A stretch of DNA of 64,000 bases, taken from NCBI GenBank assembly GCA_017557785.1, contig JAFYYA010000050.1, forward strand, positions 1 to 64,000, in the 5' to 3' direction. The stretch comes from Salinivirgaceae bacterium (GTDB lineage: Bacteria; Bacteroidota; Bacteroidia; Bacteroidales; SZUA-534). Position 1 is the first letter of the stretch. Each line of letters opens with the position of its first letter. Under the pieces are notes generated by a model that saw only the letters and a program-made list of their open reading frames with translations, did not search any database and was not told where the DNA came from. This document shows, in pieces, positions 52,403 through 60,213 of this stretch. A program made the translations under genes and the position numbers.

Positions 52403-53833
52403 TTATTTCTTCTCAATTGGTGTATAGCGGCCGCTCAGATGCATCAGAGCAAACAAGTTGAGCAAACCGTCGTAGTAAGCGTCGAAATAGCCGTCTTCGT
52501 ATGGTTCGTGTTTCGAGTTCCAGAACTCGTTGATGAAGTCGCGGCTGTTGCGCAGCGGCTGTGTGAGAGACACTGCAGCAACCGTGCCTACAAGGCCGAT
52601 TGAGTGGCGCAGAGCCTTGTATCCGCCGGCTTCGGCAATGTTCTCAACAGGAGTGCCATCCAAGTTGTACTGGTCAACAAAAGTGTTCACACCCTGGCTG
52701 CGGAAGAATGTCTGCAGACGGTAGCCATAGTCAAACTGCCAGTCAGCATCGGCGCCGCTCCATGTATAGTCGAGAGCGATGTTCATTGGCACGCGCCATG
52801 AGTCGAAGCGGAATTTTGCGCCCCAGTCACCGCGCGGCGGGGCCATCACTGTGCCGTCGTAGTTCGAGTAGTCGGGGTTCAGGCCGGTAATCGAGTCGCA
52901 CGCACGGTGCAGATACTCACGCGATTTTTGTGCACATTCCAAATAGAAATCGGCACGGCCGTCTTCAGCATATTTAGCCCAAATCTCGTAGAAAGCAGGA
53001 ATGTGGTACGACGGATCGGTGTAGCGTGCGCCAAAGCCGTCGGGCACAAAGGTGATGAGTTTCTCTTGTGTGTTGATGATGTTCAGAATCTCTGGCTCCG
53101 GGAACTTCATACCCGGACGGAAAGCCGGCATCTGTGGTGCGCCGCCTTGGCCGGCTTTGGGTGCTTCGCCAGGTTTGCGGTCGGGTTTCTGGCCGTTGCC
53201 GTCAGGCTTCTGCTGCGGTGGGCGTTGTCCGCCAAACGGACCAAATCCGCCTTGATTCTCGCTGTAGCCTTTCTTGGCAAACATCGCATTCAGAATGCGT
53301 TGTGCTTCAGCCAAGTAGTTGATATCGCCATCGTTGCCCCATTGGTTCGATGCCAGAATGAGCGAAGTGACATAGTAGAGTTCGCCGTCAGATGCTGAGC
53401 CGGGTGAGTTCTGCTCTCCGGTTGTTTTGCAACTCCATGCAAAATAACCATCGCGCGGGCCGCCTTGATGCTGCATGTATTTCTGCGACCAACGCCACAG
53501 ACGATTGAACATATCCTGCTTGTTCCACTGCACGGTAATCATCATGCCGTAACTCATACCTTCGGTGCGAACATCGTGGTTTTTCACGTCAGAGATGTAT
53601 GCCATCGAGTCGCCGACTTCGAAATAAACCTTGTTGGGGCCTTCGAAAACATTGTAGAATGCTTCGTTCAGTTTGGCGTCGATTTGTTCTTGAGTGTAAC
53701 CGGCTTCGAGCAGAAGATTGCGCGTCTGGCCGGGTTGCGGCTTATTTGCGGGGTCCGATGTCGGTGTCTCGTTGTTGCACGATGCCAGCGAAAAAGCCAT
53801 CGCGCAAGCCATAATCAAATTTGTTTTATTCAT
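52403..53833 (-). CDS. Glycoside hydrolase family 8 lipoprotein (oligoxylanase-like) with a Pro/Gln/Gly-rich insert
   Basis: A 476-residue exported lipoprotein (SLASC lipobox, Cys19; start ATG 53833). The GH8 fold is shown by the acid Glu in VRTEGMSYGMM (~90) and the Asp block GSASDGELYYVTSLIL (~150), with DYTWSGADADW and a C-terminal helical repeat following. The sequence resembles reducing-end xylose-releasing exo-oligoxylanases. Residues ~193-242 hold a low-complexity insert rich in Pro, Gln, Gly and Lys (GPFGGQRPPQQKPDG and onwards) in the middle of the catalytic domain. It probably works with the esterase downstream. Confidence 0.92.
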   Translation of the reverse strand: MNKTNLIMACAMAFSLASCNNETPTSDPANKPQPGQTRNLLLEAGYTQEQIDAKLNEAFYNVFEGPNKVYFEVGDSMAYISDVKNHDVRTEGMSYGMMITVQWNKQDMFNRLWRWSQKYMQHQGGPRDGYFAWSCKTTGEQNSPGSASDGELYYVTSLILASNQWGNDGDINYLAEAQRILNAMFAKKGYSENQGGFGPFGGQRPPQQKPDGNGQKPDRKPGEAPKAGQGGAPQMPAFRPGMKFPEPEILNIINTQEKLITFVPDGFGARYTDPSYHIPAFYEIWAKYAEDGRADFYLECAQKSREYLHRACDSITGLNPDYSNYDGTVMAPPRGDWGAKFRFDSWRVPMNIALDYTWSGADADWQFDYGYRLQTFFRSQGVNTFVDQYNLDGTPVENIAEAGGYKALRHSIGLVGTVAAVSLTQPLRNSRDFINEFWNSKHEPYEDGYFDAYYDGLLNLFALMHLSGRYTPIEKK

Positions 53834-53962
53834 AATTCTCAATTTTTGGTTCGTTTATGGCTGCCAAAGTATCTTATTATAATATAAGGTGATTTTTAAA
53901 ATCGATAAACCGACAATATTTGCCAACGAGATGGAAAGAAAGGGAAAAAATGAAATGGTCTT

Positions 53963-54004
53963 CAGTCTTTAGACTACGGACTGCAGACAACAGACTTCGG
54001 ACAT
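53963..54004. repeat. Dispersed GACTACAGACAAC-type repeat, copy 2
   Basis: Runs such as AGACTACGGACTGCAGACAA then CAGACTTCGGAC, followed by AATCA-type repeats up to 54035. Confidence 0.6.
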
Positions 54005-54037
54005 CAAAATCAGTTAATCAATTAATCAGTAAATCAA

Positions 54038-55105
54038 TCATTTCCCTGTGATTGTCTCTGATTTCCAGCCTGTTTCGCGGGCGCGGGCAAAGTTGCGAAG
54101 GGCGGCTTCCTTGCTTGTGTTGGCGTAGCAATACTCGCATTGGTGCGGACAGGTGTTGTATTCGCCAATGTCTTTGCTCATAATGCAGCCGCAGGCGGGG
54201 CGTTGGCCTTTGTCGCGGTTGTCTTTCCGCTTGATGGCATACAGATTATCGTTGATAATCAGTGCGTTTTGCGGTAGTGGTTCTTCGCCGAAAAGCGACA
54301 CTTCGCGCGTGTGGATTTCCACGCCCAGAAAGCCCATCAGTGCCTTGTCGTTGTGGGCAAAGCGAATCATCAAGTCGTCATCAACGCAGCGGTTGTGTTG
54401 GATGCCATATTGCTCAATATCAATCTTTTCGCCGCAGGTGGCAAGTTTGTAGTTCCATTGTTGGTTGAGTTCCGAAAGTTGCCGCGCAAATTGGTCCATC
54501 TGTTCAACGGTCCATTCGGAATAGTTCACGCGGTTGCGCTCAAGATTGGTCTTCACCTTTTTATACAAGGCAATGTCGGCAAAACTGAAAACAAGTTTTT
54601 CGGTATAGCCATTGAGTTGATTGCCAATGTGTTCAATTTTCTGCAAGAGCGTTTCGGGCGTGATTTTGTCAGTGAGAATCAGCGGGTCGAAGCGCCAGAC
54701 AACGCGGCCTTTGCCCAATGTGTCAACCAGCCTTCGGAAGGTGTCGATACGGTGGGCAAGGGGCGGCACACCTCGCTCAAGGCCTTCGGTTTCGTAGTCG
54801 TTCAGTGTGAATTGAATGTAGCAACCGATATTGCGTTCTTTCAGATAATCAATGTGTTGCAGCAGCGGTTCGGGGTTCTTCGACCAAAAGACAATGAACC
54901 GCGTGTTTTGGTACGACACAAAACTCTGCGCGCCGTTGAACGGGTTGGTCCACGCCGAGTAGCCGACCTTGAGCCTGTGGAAGAACCAGTCGGCGTAGAA
55001 GGCGGGAATGTCGGTCGAGCGGCTTGCTGAGACAATCACAGGCGCCTGCGCTTCAGCCATCGCGCCGTTCTCTCGCTCAATTCGTATCTTATTCCATTGT
55101 GCCAT
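54038..55105 (-). CDS. DUF1848 family protein with a C-terminal radical-SAM-like Cys motif
   Basis: A 355-residue cytoplasmic protein matching DUF1848. It begins with VIVSASRSTDIPAFYADWF, the conserved entry of the family, and has barrel-like strands (FIVFWSKNPEPLL, CYIQFTLNDYE, VVWRFDPLILT, LVFSFADI). The C-terminus carries a cysteine cluster: C305-x-C307, then CPHQCEYCYAN with C319-x3-C323-x2-C326. The spacing C-x3-C-x2-C is that of radical SAM iron-sulfur sites, which normally lie near the N-terminus. The activity is, to my knowledge, unproven. It stands alone. Confidence 0.88.
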   Translation of the reverse strand: MAQWNKIRIERENGAMAEAQAPVIVSASRSTDIPAFYADWFFHRLKVGYSAWTNPFNGAQSFVSYQNTRFIVFWSKNPEPLLQHIDYLKERNIGCYIQFTLNDYETEGLERGVPPLAHRIDTFRRLVDTLGKGRVVWRFDPLILTDKITPETLLQKIEHIGNQLNGYTEKLVFSFADIALYKKVKTNLERNRVNYSEWTVEQMDQFARQLSELNQQWNYKLATCGEKIDIEQYGIQHNRCVDDDLMIRFAHNDKALMGFLGVEIHTREVSLFGEEPLPQNALIINDNLYAIKRKDNRDKGQRPACGCIMSKDIGEYNTCPHQCEYCYANTSKEAALRNFARARETGWKSETITGK

Positions 55106-55276
55106 AGCGGTTTATTGTCGGTTTTGTTAAATGCCCGCAACAGTCAAAGGTAATGAAAAAATGTGGCTAAAATGCACCAATTGTATGTTTCGGGTGACCT
55201 GAAGGTCGCTCGCGTGGACGGACAATAGACCTTTTTTCAGTCATTACAACATTCACACATTCAGTCCTTCAATCCT

Positions 55277-56608
55277 TCAATTTCCCGCCCTGTTCCGTCT
55301 GTAAAGCGGCACAGCCAGCAGAAAGGTCAGAAAATCGGATAGGGGTTGGGCGGCAATGATGCCCATCAGGCCGTAGAAGTGCGCGCCAACCACAAGCAGC
55401 GGCAGGAAGAACAAGCCCTGGCGGGCAACGGCCACAAGCAGAGCGCCAGCAGTGTGGCGGGTTGTCTGCAAATACATATTAGTCAGCACAATAAATCCGT
55501 TAAGAATGTAGGTGCAGCAGTGGAATTTTAGCACTAGGGCGCCAAGGCTTATCACATCGGTGTCGGCAACGCTGAAGAGCGACACAATGGCATCGGCAAA
55601 GACGATTCCCGCAGCGGCAACCGCACCGCAATAGGCCGTCGAGACTGCGACGCTGAACTTGAAAGCGCGGCTAACACGCTGATAGAGCCCCGCACCGTAG
55701 TTGAATCCGCACACGGGTTGGAATCCCTGCCCAAAGCCAAGCAGAGCGGCCGTAGCAAACATCATTATTCGTCCGACAACCGAAAAAGCCGCCACCGCCG
55801 AATCGCCGTAATGGCTTGCGTAGTTGTTCAGACAGATGCTCACAATGGCCATCAGGCATTGCCGCACAAGCGATGGCGAGCCACCCGCAAAAATCTCGTT
55901 GTAGCGTTCGGCAGATGGTTTGAAATTGCTGATTTTTAGTCGGATTCCACCGCGCAATCCCGTCATTTTCAGCATTATGACAAAACTTACGAATTGCGAC
56001 AGAGCCGTGGCCAGGCCAGCACCGCCAATGCCCATATCGAGCGTGAAAATGAACAGTGGGTCGAGAACAATGTTGAGCGTGGCGCCAATCATCACGCCAA
56101 CCATCGACATTGCCGCGTTGCCCTGAAAGCGCATCTGGTTGTTCATCACAAAAACGCCCGTAATGAACGGTGTTCCAGCCAGAATCCAGAAGAAATACTC
56201 TTTTGCGCGCGGCATAATGGTGGGGGTTGAGCCGAACAAGGTCAGCACGGGTTCCATCAGCGCCAACCCGACGCCGGCAATGCACGTTGTGAACGCAATG
56301 GCGGTGAAGAAGCCAGTGGACGCCATTGTTGCGGCCTGTTCTGACTTCTGCGCGCCCAAAGCCCGCGATATGAAATTGCCCGAGCCGTGGCCAAAGAAGA
56401 ACGAAACGGCTTGAATGATAGCCATATATGAGAATACGATGCCCAGGGCGGCTGTCGATTGCGTGTCGATGCGGCCCACAAAATAGGTATCGACAATGTT
56501 GTAGAATGCGCTCACGAGCATACACACCATCGACGGCACGGCAAACTCGCAAACCAGTCGGCCGACGGGTTGGGTGGTGATTTTCGTGAATTTTTCGTGC
56601 TGATTCAT
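55277..56608 (-). CDS. MATE family efflux transporter (second)
   Basis: A 443-residue membrane protein with twelve predicted helices. ATG 56608 (MNQHEKFTKITTQPVGRLV) is preferred over an upstream ATG that adds eight codons. Typical blocks are YFVGRIDTQSTAALGIV, the GSGNFISRALG segment and GFGQGFQPVCGFNYGAGLY. It is probably a cation-coupled exporter of drugs or metabolites. It diverges from the small ACP-like gene at 56820, and a perfect GNRA-loop hairpin lies in the gap. Confidence 0.9.
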   Translation of the reverse strand: MNQHEKFTKITTQPVGRLVCEFAVPSMVCMLVSAFYNIVDTYFVGRIDTQSTAALGIVFSYMAIIQAVSFFFGHGSGNFISRALGAQKSEQAATMASTGFFTAIAFTTCIAGVGLALMEPVLTLFGSTPTIMPRAKEYFFWILAGTPFITGVFVMNNQMRFQGNAAMSMVGVMIGATLNIVLDPLFIFTLDMGIGGAGLATALSQFVSFVIMLKMTGLRGGIRLKISNFKPSAERYNEIFAGGSPSLVRQCLMAIVSICLNNYASHYGDSAVAAFSVVGRIMMFATAALLGFGQGFQPVCGFNYGAGLYQRVSRAFKFSVAVSTAYCGAVAAAGIVFADAIVSLFSVADTDVISLGALVLKFHCCTYILNGFIVLTNMYLQTTRHTAGALLVAVARQGLFFLPLLVVGAHFYGLMGIIAAQPLSDFLTFLLAVPLYRRNRAGN

Positions 56609-56714
56609 CGCTTTTCTCGTTCTGTGGTGCAAAAATATGGCACTTCGGCGGCTGCCCTACATCGCGAAAGCGAAAAAAATGATTATTTTATTTCATTGAT
56701 TATCAAATCGTTGA

Positions 56715-56736
56715 GCAAAAATTGAAAAATTTTTGC
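56715..56736. promoter_or_regulatory. Perfect 9-bp inverted repeat between divergent genes
   Basis: GCAAAAATT pairs exactly with AATTTTTGC around GAAA. It lies 107 bases before the MATE start and 84 before the ACP-like start. It could be an operator for a dimeric regulator, or a GNRA-capped RNA hairpin. Confidence 0.4.
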
Positions 56737-56819
56737 AAAAAAAACGCATTTCAAGGTAGGGTAATGTGCGGTTTGATTGTCTTATAGGTGTAAAAACGAT
56801 AACAAAAAAGACACAATAT

Positions 56820-57062
56820 ATGGAACGTCAAGTTAGATTAGGAATGTACAGAGTGCTTCGCAAGGTGGGTGTTAACCGCCAGGATATTATGCCAGAAGCT
56901 TCATTTTCAAATGATTTGTTCTTTGACGAGATTGATTGGAAATGTTTCCTTTGCTTTGTTGAAGAGCGGTTCCACATTCTTCTCGGTGACGACGAGATTC
57001 GTCAACTTGTGACCGTTGAGAATTCGATTGAATTGGTGAATAAGCATTTGTCGCTTAATTAA
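56820..57062 (+). CDS. Acyl-carrier-protein-like small protein lacking the phosphopantetheine serine
   Basis: An 80-residue acidic, helical protein. Its second half aligns without gaps to bacterial ACP: ASFSNDLFFDEIDWKCFLC against the family pattern ASFxEDLGxDSLDxVEL, then VEERFHILLGDDEI and VTVENSIELVN. The serine of the DSL motif that carries phosphopantetheine is Glu here (DEID), and the loop has two Phe. The start ATG 56820 is preferred over an upstream ATG that adds 18 unlike codons. It is unlikely to carry acyl groups; a regulatory or structural partner role is possible. It stands alone. Confidence 0.75.
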   Translation: MERQVRLGMYRVLRKVGVNRQDIMPEASFSNDLFFDEIDWKCFLCFVEERFHILLGDDEIRQLVTVENSIELVNKHLSLN

Positions 57063-57084
57063 TTAGTTTTTAGTTTGAAAGACG

Positions 57085-57114
57085 AAGGCCTTTCGCGCGA
57101 GCGGAAGGCCTTTG
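57085..57114 (+). terminator. Terminator after the ACP-like gene
   Basis: AAGGCCTTTCGC pairs with GCGGAAGGCCTT (one G.U) across a 4-base loop, 23 bases past the stop. Confidence 0.7.
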
Positions 57115-57143
57115 GCGGTTTGGGGACAAGTGAAGGACTGAAG

Positions 57144-57161
57144 TCCCGATAGCTATCGGGA
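57144..57161. repeat. Perfect palindrome TCCCGATAGCTATCGGGA
   Basis: An 18-base perfect palindrome inside a run of GGACTGAAG and TGAATAACTG repeats. A near copy, CCCGATAGTTATCGGG, lies at 60879-60894. Confidence 0.7.
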
Positions 57162-57205
57162 TGAATAACTGAATAACTGTGGGAAATTGGGGGCGGGGCG
57201 ATTTT

Positions 57206-57213
57206 TATCTTTG
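57206..57213 (+). promoter_or_regulatory. -7 box (TATCTTTG) for the DUF3795 operon
   Basis: An exact TAnnTTTG match 93 bases before the start codon chosen for the first gene. The -33 element is unclear. Confidence 0.4.
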
Positions 57214-57305
57214 TCGTTGGGGCGAAAAAAATCTCACAACATATCATAAAATAGAGAAAAACGGCTATTCTTGTATCTGTAATGATAGAAGGTGAGAGCT
57301 TTATT

Positions 57306-57641
57306 ATGACAGATTTTATTGCCTATTGCGGATTGGATTGCGAGAAGTGCGAAGCGCGTTTGGCCACAATCAACAACGATGACCGTCTGCGCAATAAAGT
57401 GGCGCGGCTTTGGTCGGAACTGAACCACGTGGAAATCACGCCTGAAATGATAAACTGCACGGGCTGCCGAATAGCGGGCGCCAAAACGCCATTCTGCGAG
57501 TCGATGTGCCCGATAAGGCTGTGCGCCAAAGGGCGGGGCTACGACACCTGCGGCTCTTGCGTCGAAATTGACGGCTGCAAAAAACTTGCTATGGTCACGG
57601 CCAACAACACGGAAGCACTCAACCGCTTGAAACAAAAATAG
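57306..57641 (+). CDS. DUF3795 family cysteine-rich protein
   Basis: A 111-residue protein with the DUF3795 pattern: IAYCGLDCEKCEA at the start, CTGCRIAG in the middle, and C.SMCPIRLCAKGRG then CGSCVEIDGCKKL near the end. There are ten or more cysteines in CxxC-like pairs, so it probably binds zinc or an iron-sulfur cluster. ATG 57306 starts at the conserved Met; ATG 57282 is the alternative. It is the first gene of a tight three-gene operon (2- and 7-base gaps). The function is unknown. Confidence 0.85.
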   Translation: MTDFIAYCGLDCEKCEARLATINNDDRLRNKVARLWSELNHVEITPEMINCTGCRIAGAKTPFCESMCPIRLCAKGRGYDTCGSCVEIDGCKKLAMVTANNTEALNRLKQK

Positions 57642-57643
57642 AT

Positions 57644-58264
57644 ATGAAGCACGAAATCGACCCGAAAGAGACCAGCCGCGCGCAGGCTTTCAGCCTTTGG
57701 ATGACTTCGCCAATGCCGATGGTGACGCTCACTAAAACTTTCGATGTTACTCGCATTCAGAAGGTTAGCCGCAAAAAGCGGATGAAGTTCAATATGCTTT
57801 TGTGTTGGTGCGCGGGCAAGGCTGCGAGCAAGATTGACGAATTCTACACTCTGCCCGAAGGCGGAAAACTCTTCCGCTACGACCGTTTGGCCGTCAACGT
57901 GATTGTGAACAACGCGCGTGGCGGTATCAATTCGTGCGACATTCCGTACAGCGATGATATAGAGCAGTTTAACGCCGATTATATTGCCCGCACGCAGGCG
58001 GCAGCCGAATCGTGCGAAAGCAGTTTTGAAGATGGCGCAATGATTGTCGGCACGTCGGCTATGACCGCCACAGAACTTGACAGCATTGTCAATCAGTACA
58101 CCGACAAATTCAGCAACCCAATGTTGATGTGGGGCCGCTACCGCAAGGGATTGTTTAAAACCACTCTGCCCATATCGTTCCAGTTTCACCACGTTCAGAT
58201 GGACGGCGGCCAAGCGACACGGTTTCTTGAAGAGTTGCAAAGGGTGATAAACTCAATCAAATGA
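57644..58264 (+). CDS. Chloramphenicol-acetyltransferase-fold O-acetyltransferase
   Basis: A 206-residue protein of CatA type. The catalytic motif HHxxxDGG is seen in FQFHHVQMDGGQATRFLEEL (His ~183, structural Asp ~187), and the segment SRKKRMKFNMLLCWCAGKAA matches the early helix of the family. These enzymes work as trimers and transfer acetyl from acetyl-CoA to a hydroxyl. The group includes chromosomal housekeeping forms as well as resistance enzymes. Here it sits in an operon with a DUF3795 protein and an amide hydrolase, so a resistance role should not be assumed. Confidence 0.85.
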   Translation: MKHEIDPKETSRAQAFSLWMTSPMPMVTLTKTFDVTRIQKVSRKKRMKFNMLLCWCAGKAASKIDEFYTLPEGGKLFRYDRLAVNVIVNNARGGINSCDIPYSDDIEQFNADYIARTQAAAESCESSFEDGAMIVGTSAMTATELDSIVNQYTDKFSNPMLMWGRYRKGLFKTTLPISFQFHHVQMDGGQATRFLEELQRVINSIK

Positions 58265-58271
58265 CCCGATT

Positions 58272-58955
58272 ATGTGCACAAGCATAGTAGTGAACAAGCG
58301 GAAGACCATTGTCGGGTGGAATCTCGACATTATGGATTTTGAGTACCGAATCCGACCGACCGACGATGGTGTTTACATTGAAATCAACGATGCCACCGAA
58401 GGGTGGATGCCGCTTTTCGGGGCCAACCGCCGCGGCGATTTTGTCGGGATGCCGACCTGTTGGCCGCACAACGAGCGCAGCAATCCCGTCGGCGGCGACA
58501 CCAACATTATAATGCTGAATATCGACCTGCTTCTGATGAAAATGACATTGCAGCAGGTTCTTGATTTTGTGCAGACAAACAGAGTCTGCAGCGTGCCAGG
58601 GCTAACGTTTATGTCTTCATTGTCAGACAGCAGCGGCAACGTGCTGCATATTGTTCCAGGGCGCGGGTTCAAGTACTACGAGAAGCCCGATTACAAGATA
58701 ATGACCAATTTTCCGCCGTTTGTGCCGACACCGCTGCAGCACCCGTGGATGGGGCTCGACCGCTATCAGAAGGCGGAAAGTCTGCTCGCCGCGGCCACCG
58801 ACAATTTTGATGTTGACGACTGCTTCAGTGTGCTCAAAGAAGTGTCGCAAACCGTTTGTCCCACAGTGATTTCGATGTTTTACGATGTGACCGAGAAAAC
58901 CGTCTATTGGTGCTACGACCGCAACTACAGCCAGATTGAGACTAAAAGGTTTTGA
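58272..58955 (+). CDS. Ntn-type linear amide C-N hydrolase (choloylglycine-hydrolase-like)
   Basis: A 227-residue cytoplasmic protein. It starts MCTSIVV, so Cys2 becomes the N-terminal nucleophile after Met removal, as in the choloylglycine hydrolase/penicillin V acylase family. The Arg/Asp pocket is suggested by VGWNLDIMDFEYR (Asp ~19). The Asn block seen as FGANRRGDFVGMPT and the ending WCYDRNYSQIE fit the fold. It is shorter than true bile-salt hydrolases (~325 residues), so the substrate is probably a different amide. It is the last gene of the DUF3795/CAT-like operon. Confidence 0.82.
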   Translation: MCTSIVVNKRKTIVGWNLDIMDFEYRIRPTDDGVYIEINDATEGWMPLFGANRRGDFVGMPTCWPHNERSNPVGGDTNIIMLNIDLLLMKMTLQQVLDFVQTNRVCSVPGLTFMSSLSDSSGNVLHIVPGRGFKYYEKPDYKIMTNFPPFVPTPLQHPWMGLDRYQKAESLLAAATDNFDVDDCFSVLKEVSQTVCPTVISMFYDVTEKTVYWCYDRNYSQIETKRF

Positions 58956-59461
58956 TATTGTAACACAAAGACAATCAATTTGATTTCAGTTGATGATAAG
59001 CACAAAAAGAAAGTTGTTTGTCGTTTCAAGCATTATTTACTAATATTGTTTCCGTTTGCAGAAAAGACTATTATTGAATACTGATTTGCAACAATATGTT
59101 GAAACAAAAGTGATTTATATAAAAGTTATTGTGTGATTAAAAACTTATAACTGCCAATGAAATAAACAGATAGTAATGTACATATTTTAAATAGGGAAAA
59201 GCAAGTAGTTTGATTTGGATTCTTTGAAACTTCGACACTTTCAAATAGTCTGTCCAAAATCGGATAACGATGTGATTCACGCCTTTTGGCGTGGTATTAT
59301 TCGTTGTAGTTGGATAGACACGGCAGTCGAAGGCCTCAAAGAGTCTGATGAACACGAAATTAGTATCACGCTTTTTTTATATGTGCATTTTTCCTCTGAT
59401 ACGGCGCTTCCGAAAAGCCTTACGAGTAGGAAATAATTGTATTACTATATATTGTTTGAAT
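58956..59461. other. 506-base gene-free, AT-rich stretch holding structured element B
   Basis: The first ~260 bases are AT-rich with nothing recognisable. 59218-59345 is the hairpin element listed separately, and 59364-59378 a TATCACGC plus T7 stretch. Short open frames that cross the hairpin follow its palindromes rather than any protein pattern. Confidence 0.7.
59218..59378 (+). ncRNA. Structured leader element B (same fold as element A)
   Basis: Stem 1 is 59218-59227 with 59336-59345 (10 pairs, one G.U). Stem 2 is 59230-59236 with 59326-59332 (7 perfect). Stem 3 is 59248-59256 with 59311-59319 (9 pairs, one G.U). Stem 4 is AACGA 59266-59270 with TCGTT 59301-59305. The apical stem is TCACGCC 59277-59283 with GGCGTGG 59288-59294, TTTT loop. 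Only the apical part and the TATnTTCGT that follows match element A in sequence; the outer stems differ but pair equally well. Downstream TATCACGC (59364-59371) plus T7 could pair with the apical 3' strand. The stem base is 117 bases before the start codon at 59462. Confidence 0.5.
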
Positions 59462-60193
59462 ATGAAAAAGATATTTATACTACCATTGTTGCTTTTGCTT
59501 TGTGTAACGGCTTATTCTCAAAAAGGAAGTGACATTGTTTATCTGAAAAACGGGAGCAAGATAAAGGGAACAATAATTGAGCAAGTTCCAAATGTGTCGT
59601 TGAAAATACAATCAGGCGAAAATGTTTTTGTATATCAGATGGATGAAGTGGAAAAGATTGTTAAAGAGCAATTACAAACCAAAAACAATCTTTCGGAACC
59701 AGTTGAACTGAAAATAAATTACCCAAACAAGGGCTACCGTGGTTTTGGCGAAATAAACATTGGTGCAGGAAAGGATGGTGTTGATACAGAGTTTAATCAT
59801 ATTGGTTTTTTATCTGTTCACGGTTATCAATTTAATTCAAAACTATTTGTCGGTGGCGGAGCAGGTTTTTATGATTATTATAACGACAATGATGATGTCA
59901 TTATGATACCATTGTTTGCTGATGTCAGGTTAGATATGGTTCCGTCAGGCATATCACCATTCCTTGATGTGCGATTAGGTTATTCCATTGGGGATAATGA
60001 AGGAGTATATTTTGCACCTTCGTTTGGTGTCCGTTTTTCGAAGTTTCATATATCTGCAGGCTATTTGCTGCAAGGGTATTACTATGAAGTAAACCAAAAA
60101 ACGGCAGCAACAGATGTCGGATTTACCAAATCATTTTTTGCTCGTATAGCAATAGATTGGGGAGCAAGATACAAGTATGTTAACGTTGATTAA
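59462..60193 (+). CDS. Exported outer-membrane beta-barrel protein, unknown function
   Basis: A 243-residue protein. ATG 59462 starts a signal peptide (MKKIFILPLLLLLCVTAYSQ); upstream in-frame codons belong to the leader. Residues ~22-75 form a small domain (DIVYLKNGSKIKGTIIEQVP, VYQMDEVEKIVKEQ) like those that precede barrels in Bacteroidota. The rest shows alternating strands ending in an aromatic/charged tail (FFARIAIDWGARYKYVNVD), suggesting an eight-stranded barrel. It is AT-rich compared with the central genes. It lies 20 bases before the next exported gene and behind structured element B. Confidence 0.75.
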   Translation: MKKIFILPLLLLLCVTAYSQKGSDIVYLKNGSKIKGTIIEQVPNVSLKIQSGENVFVYQMDEVEKIVKEQLQTKNNLSEPVELKINYPNKGYRGFGEINIGAGKDGVDTEFNHIGFLSVHGYQFNSKLFVGGGAGFYDYYNDNDDVIMIPLFADVRLDMVPSGISPFLDVRLGYSIGDNEGVYFAPSFGVRFSKFHISAGYLLQGYYYEVNQKTAATDVGFTKSFFARIAIDWGARYKYVNVD

Positions 60194-60213
60194 CAACCTA
60201 AAAAGACAGAGAT

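Noticed and set aside
57644-58264. A chloramphenicol resistance gene
   Set aside because: The fold and HHxxxDG motif are shared by many chromosomal acetyltransferases. There is no mobile element or resistance context here.
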